Source: Candidatus Magasanikiibacteriota bacterium
GTDB taxonomy: Bacteria > Patescibacteriota > Patescibacteriia > Magasanikbacterales > UBA922
DNA: 41,922 nt
Direction of reading: 5' to 3'
Assembly (NCBI GenBank): GCA_903837125.1
Contig: CAILTG010000082.1
Span: 1-41,922, forward strand
In this document: positions 38,549 to 41,922 of the stretch, piece after piece
How the letters are laid out: the number at the start of each line of letters is the position of its first letter
Numbering within the stretch: position 1 is the first letter of the stretch
Notes under the pieces: model-generated
The model's input: the letters and a program-made list of their open reading frames with translations, nothing else
Told to the model about the DNA's origin: nothing
Database searches by the model: none
Made by a program: the position numbers and the translations under genes

Positions 38549-39535
38549 ATGCGTAGCTTATTAAGAGATTTCCCTGAGCGTCCACAACCAGCAACTGAGA
38601 GAAAAGACTCTGCCCCTGATGTTGTTGAGACTACTTCTAATTCACCAATATCTCCTAAAAAAGAAGCACGAGAAGCTATTGTTGGTTTTAATTTAGTCAA
38701 AAAAGCAGACACCTTGCGACGTGCTCAAGACAATTCTAATGTTGATTTTGTAAAATTAAAGGCTGATTTTGAAAAAGAACTTATAATAAATTATGATCAT
38801 TACTTAGAAATTATCTCCCAAAAACAGGTTTTGAATAAATTAAGAAAAATGGACATGAAAGGTTCTGTGGCCTCAATGTTAAGTAAACGAAAAGAACACC
38901 TTGAACCGGTTGCTAGATATGAAGAAATGGAAACAAGATTTAAAGAAGCACTTGATTCAGCTTGTGATCTAGCCGGTGGCAAAGAGGCTGGTTATACTTT
39001 TGAAAGTTTAGCTGGTTTGAAAAAAGAAGTTGATGCCAAAAAACTCGCAGACCAAGCAATTCAAGAAGCTCAAAAAAATGATAGTATTACAGAAGCGCGC
39101 AAAAAAGTAGCTAAGATAGAACTTAGTCCTGAAGCTAAACTGGCTGCTTGTAAAAAAGAATATAAATCTTTACTTGAAAATACTCCAATGGATACCGACC
39201 AAAAAGAATTACTCTTGCAAGATGATTCAAGAATTTATTCTGAATTAACCAAAGCCGATTTTTTCGCTGCCCCAGTAGATAAAAAAGTTCAGATTCTCTT
39301 AGCTGTTCTTGATAAAGCTATGGAAGAATCAATAAAATTGCTTACTACTAACGGTTTTAAAGTAAAAGACGGAAAACCAGTCTTGCCTTGGTGGAAACTG
39401 GGTAGAAAAGAAATGGATGATAAAAATTATCAAATATGGAATGCTCAAAGTGAATTAACCAAATCAGTAATTTCTAATCCTGCTAAAACATTAGGATATT
39501 CAAGAGGTCTTTATGGTGGTACTCCGGTTATATAA
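38549..39535 (+). CDS. Hypothetical alpha-helical protein
   Basis: 328 aa ORF with strong promoter; Lys/Glu-rich, coiled-coil-like. Confidence 0.7.
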   Translation: MRSLLRDFPERPQPATERKDSAPDVVETTSNSPISPKKEAREAIVGFNLVKKADTLRRAQDNSNVDFVKLKADFEKELIINYDHYLEIISQKQVLNKLRKMDMKGSVASMLSKRKEHLEPVARYEEMETRFKEALDSACDLAGGKEAGYTFESLAGLKKEVDAKKLADQAIQEAQKNDSITEARKKVAKIELSPEAKLAACKKEYKSLLENTPMDTDQKELLLQDDSRIYSELTKADFFAAPVDKKVQILLAVLDKAMEESIKLLTTNGFKVKDGKPVLPWWKLGRKEMDDKNYQIWNAQSELTKSVISNPAKTLGYSRGLYGGTPVI

Positions 39536-39596
39536 GGTTAAAAATTATACCCAATCCAGAATTTTTTCTGGAATAAATTTTAAATAAAATAAATCT

Positions 39597-41922
39597 ATGA
39601 CTTATAAAGAAGGAGATGGACAAAAATCAAACCCAAAACCTCTTGGTATTAGGGACACGGACCAACCACCATCTTTATTACCAATTCTAGCTAAAGAAAT
39701 TCAAGCAGCTACTGATGAAGAAGCTGATCTTTTATCACCTGGAAGTCCATCAATGACCAGCGAAGCAGATGATGCTTTAAAAGAACAAAAATTATTTGCT
39801 CATCTCGCTGAGGAAGTTGCAAAACTTAATAAACAAATTGAGAGAATCTCAGAAAATGAAACTACCCCTGCTCTAATAAATTTAAGACAATCTTTGATTA
39901 GAGAAAGAGATTCTATTGAGCAAAGAATGAATTTAAATCCAACACTGAAATCACAGGCAACGGATAAAGTATTATTTCCAAATCTCGCTAAAAGGATTAC
40001 TAGATTAAACGCAGAAATTGGAACTATCTCGCCAGACGAAACTAATCCTGAAAAACTAGCCTACAGACAACGTCTGGTTGATACAAAAGAAAGAATAGAA
40101 GCTAGAATGTGGGAAAACCCGACACTGGCAGCCAAAACAATTATGAAAGAAACAGAACGGCTGGAACAAAAACAAACAGAAACATTTACAACTACTCAAT
40201 CCTCAACTTCACTGGAAACTGATCATCCATTTTTTACACAAAGTACTGATGAAGAAATTATAGATAATCTTGATGATTCTGATTTTTATAGACCAAAAAA
40301 CCAAAAAGAAGCTCAGAAACAAAAACCTAATTTTTTGCAACGACATAAAGGCAGGTTTGCTGCGATGGCATTTGCTGCTGGCGCTGCTTTAGGCTTTGTA
40401 AAAGTAGGAGAAAAAATTGACAGTCCACCAGAAAAACCAACCCCTCTGACCGATACTGTTAAACAAGGTGGTTCCACTGCTGACAGAAGCGGTGATTTTC
40501 TTAAGGTTGGTTCCCCCACTAGACAAGAGGCAAAAAAAGTTGAAACTGATGGTGGCCCTAATAAAGGTATTGAACTAATAAAAGAACAATTTGCCAGTCT
40601 ATTCCCTAATTTAACTAAAGACGAACTTAACCAGATAATTAATGCTACTGAAGTCCAGCCTGGATCCAGTCGCATTCTCAATCTTGAAAAACAATTAAGA
40701 GCTTGCTGGGAACTGGCTGCTAAAAATCCAGAGGTAAAAAATTTCCTGGCAAAATTAGGAATAAAAGATGCTAAAAAAATAGCCAGCATGGCTTTTGAAT
40801 TATCTACTAATGATCAAGGAATAACCACTGCTGGACAGGGGCTGTATTTAAAAGATGCAAAACAATTTTTTGGAATCGGTGCCGACGGCAACTTGTTTTT
40901 AGTTAGCGATAATACTCAAAAAACTACAGCCAAACAAGTAGCTAAAGGAACGAGAGGAAAAGACAGAGAAACTGATAAATTATTTGGCGCTTCAGTTGGA
41001 TCCAAAAAAGTAGACATAACTAACGCTCAGCCGCATTTCAAACCAATGGTTGGTCCAGAAAAGGTAACCTTAGAAGGCGACCTAAAAACAGATCTTAATA
41101 AATTTAAAGAATTATTTCCTGAATTACAAAGTTCTTTTCTTAAAGTCCAAGAAAAATTTCCTGGGGTTACAAATTTTTCCGAAGCAGCAGCCAAAGATCC
41201 AGAGTTTGCCAAACTTTTCAAGCAAGTAAAGACTTTAGCTGATACCATTGATAATGTAAGCACTTTACTCGGACGGCCAACAAATTTAAGGATTGGCATT
41301 GAACCTCCAAATGATAAAGAAGAACTTGCAATTGAAGTAAGAGGGGAAAAAAGATTTGTTAGTTCCTTACCTACTGGTAAACAGATCAAACCTGTACAAG
41401 TAAAAGAAAGGCCAGCTGATGATATAAGAGAGATTACCGCCCATACCCCACCATTACTACCAACCCAATTAACTGACAATCGGCCACTATTCGGTAGTAT
41501 ACCTTTTGAGCCTGATTTAGATACCGCCCCTGTTAAAGAATTAGCCAAAGCAACACGTAAAGTAATTCCACCAGCTGACCTGGCACAAGTTGATAGAGAT
41601 GGTGCCCAAGCTCTAAAAGATTATCATGCTAAAATTGCTGCGGAAAAAGCAGCAGATAAATTAGCCGGAGAAAAATTATATCAAAAACAACTCCTGACCA
41701 CTGCCGCTGAACAAGCAACAACAAAAGCAGGCGATCTTCGTAAAGAACTTGATAGAATGCTGGCTGATTACAAAATCAAGAAAGGCCTTAAAACAAATCT
41801 AAAATGGGATGAAGTTAATGATGATGGGTTTAGAAACAAACGCATAGAATGGTATGTAACTACCCGACAAGTTGAAAACTTATACCAACAAATAGAAAGT
41901 TTAGATAAACCAGAAAAACCAG
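39597..41922 (+). CDS. Large hypothetical protein, truncated by the window end
   Basis: Frame opens at ATG 39597 (MTYKEGDGQKSNPKPLGIRD...) and I find no stop to 41922; missing from the ORF track because it has no stop; one Ala/Gly-rich hydrophobic segment (RFAAMAFAAGAALGFVKVG). Confidence 0.75.
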   Translation, partial: MTYKEGDGQKSNPKPLGIRDTDQPPSLLPILAKEIQAATDEEADLLSPGSPSMTSEADDALKEQKLFAHLAEEVAKLNKQIERISENETTPALINLRQSLIRERDSIEQRMNLNPTLKSQATDKVLFPNLAKRITRLNAEIGTISPDETNPEKLAYRQRLVDTKERIEARMWENPTLAAKTIMKETERLEQKQTETFTTTQSSTSLETDHPFFTQSTDEEIIDNLDDSDFYRPKNQKEAQKQKPNFLQRHKGRFAAMAFAAGAALGFVKVGEKIDSPPEKPTPLTDTVKQGGSTADRSGDFLKVGSPTRQEAKKVETDGGPNKGIELIKEQFASLFPNLTKDELNQIINATEVQPGSSRILNLEKQLRACWELAAKNPEVKNFLAKLGIKDAKKIASMAFELSTNDQGITTAGQGLYLKDAKQFFGIGADGNLFLVSDNTQKTTAKQVAKGTRGKDRETDKLFGASVGSKKVDITNAQPHFKPMVGPEKVTLEGDLKTDLNKFKELFPELQSSFLKVQEKFPGVTNFSEAAAKDPEFAKLFKQVKTLADTIDNVSTLLGRPTNLRIGIEPPNDKEELAIEVRGEKRFVSSLPTGKQIKPVQVKERPADDIREITAHTPPLLPTQLTDNRPLFGSIPFEPDLDTAPVKELAKATRKVIPPADLAQVDRDGAQALKDYHAKIAAEKAADKLAGEKLYQKQLLTTAAEQATTKAGDLRKELDRMLADYKIKKGLKTNLKWDEVNDDGFRNKRIEWYVTTRQVENLYQQIESLDKPEKP

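Noticed and set aside
40313-41548. Minus-strand ORFs 40313-40789 and 41027-41548
   Set aside because: Antisense to the long open plus frame starting at 39597, which explains the region better.

Overview
This AT-rich window reads as an ordinary-code (TAA/TGA/TAG stops) bacterial chromosome segment. Gene content and style suggest a Patescibacteria/CPR-like organism; that placement is inference. About 35 protein genes are supported. They include a GT39-like membrane glycosyltransferase, prmC, a DUF3048 protein, a TrmB-type regulator, L25/CTC, rodA, gyrB, secE-nusG-rplK, ldh, a DUF333+Kazal lipoprotein, rplA, a dTTP-synthesis run (dCMP deaminase, P-loop kinase, dut, thyA, folA, tmk), gatB, purB, a CodA-like amidohydrolase, an ArgH-like lyase, an aspartase-like lyase, pyrD-pyrK-pyrE-pyrF, miaA, miaB and several lineage-specific hypotheticals. 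The best candidate for an undescribed system is a tightly packed minus-strand operon at 31018-35164: FemAB/CelD-like GNAT, then a double ATP-grasp ligase, then a SET-domain methyltransferase. It is preceded by a good promoter and a terminator-like hairpin ending about 13 nt before the first start codon. Other main observations: a pyrE/pyrF pair resembling the two halves of eukaryotic UMP synthase; a split L11 operon with a candidate L1-binding leader directly upstream of rplA; a candidate attenuator with a 12-codon ORF ahead of the CodA-like gene; several families of short inverted repeats that fill spacers up to start codons and also occur in-frame inside prmC, the DUF3048 gene and miaB. No tRNA, rRNA, CRISPR array or transposase was seen.
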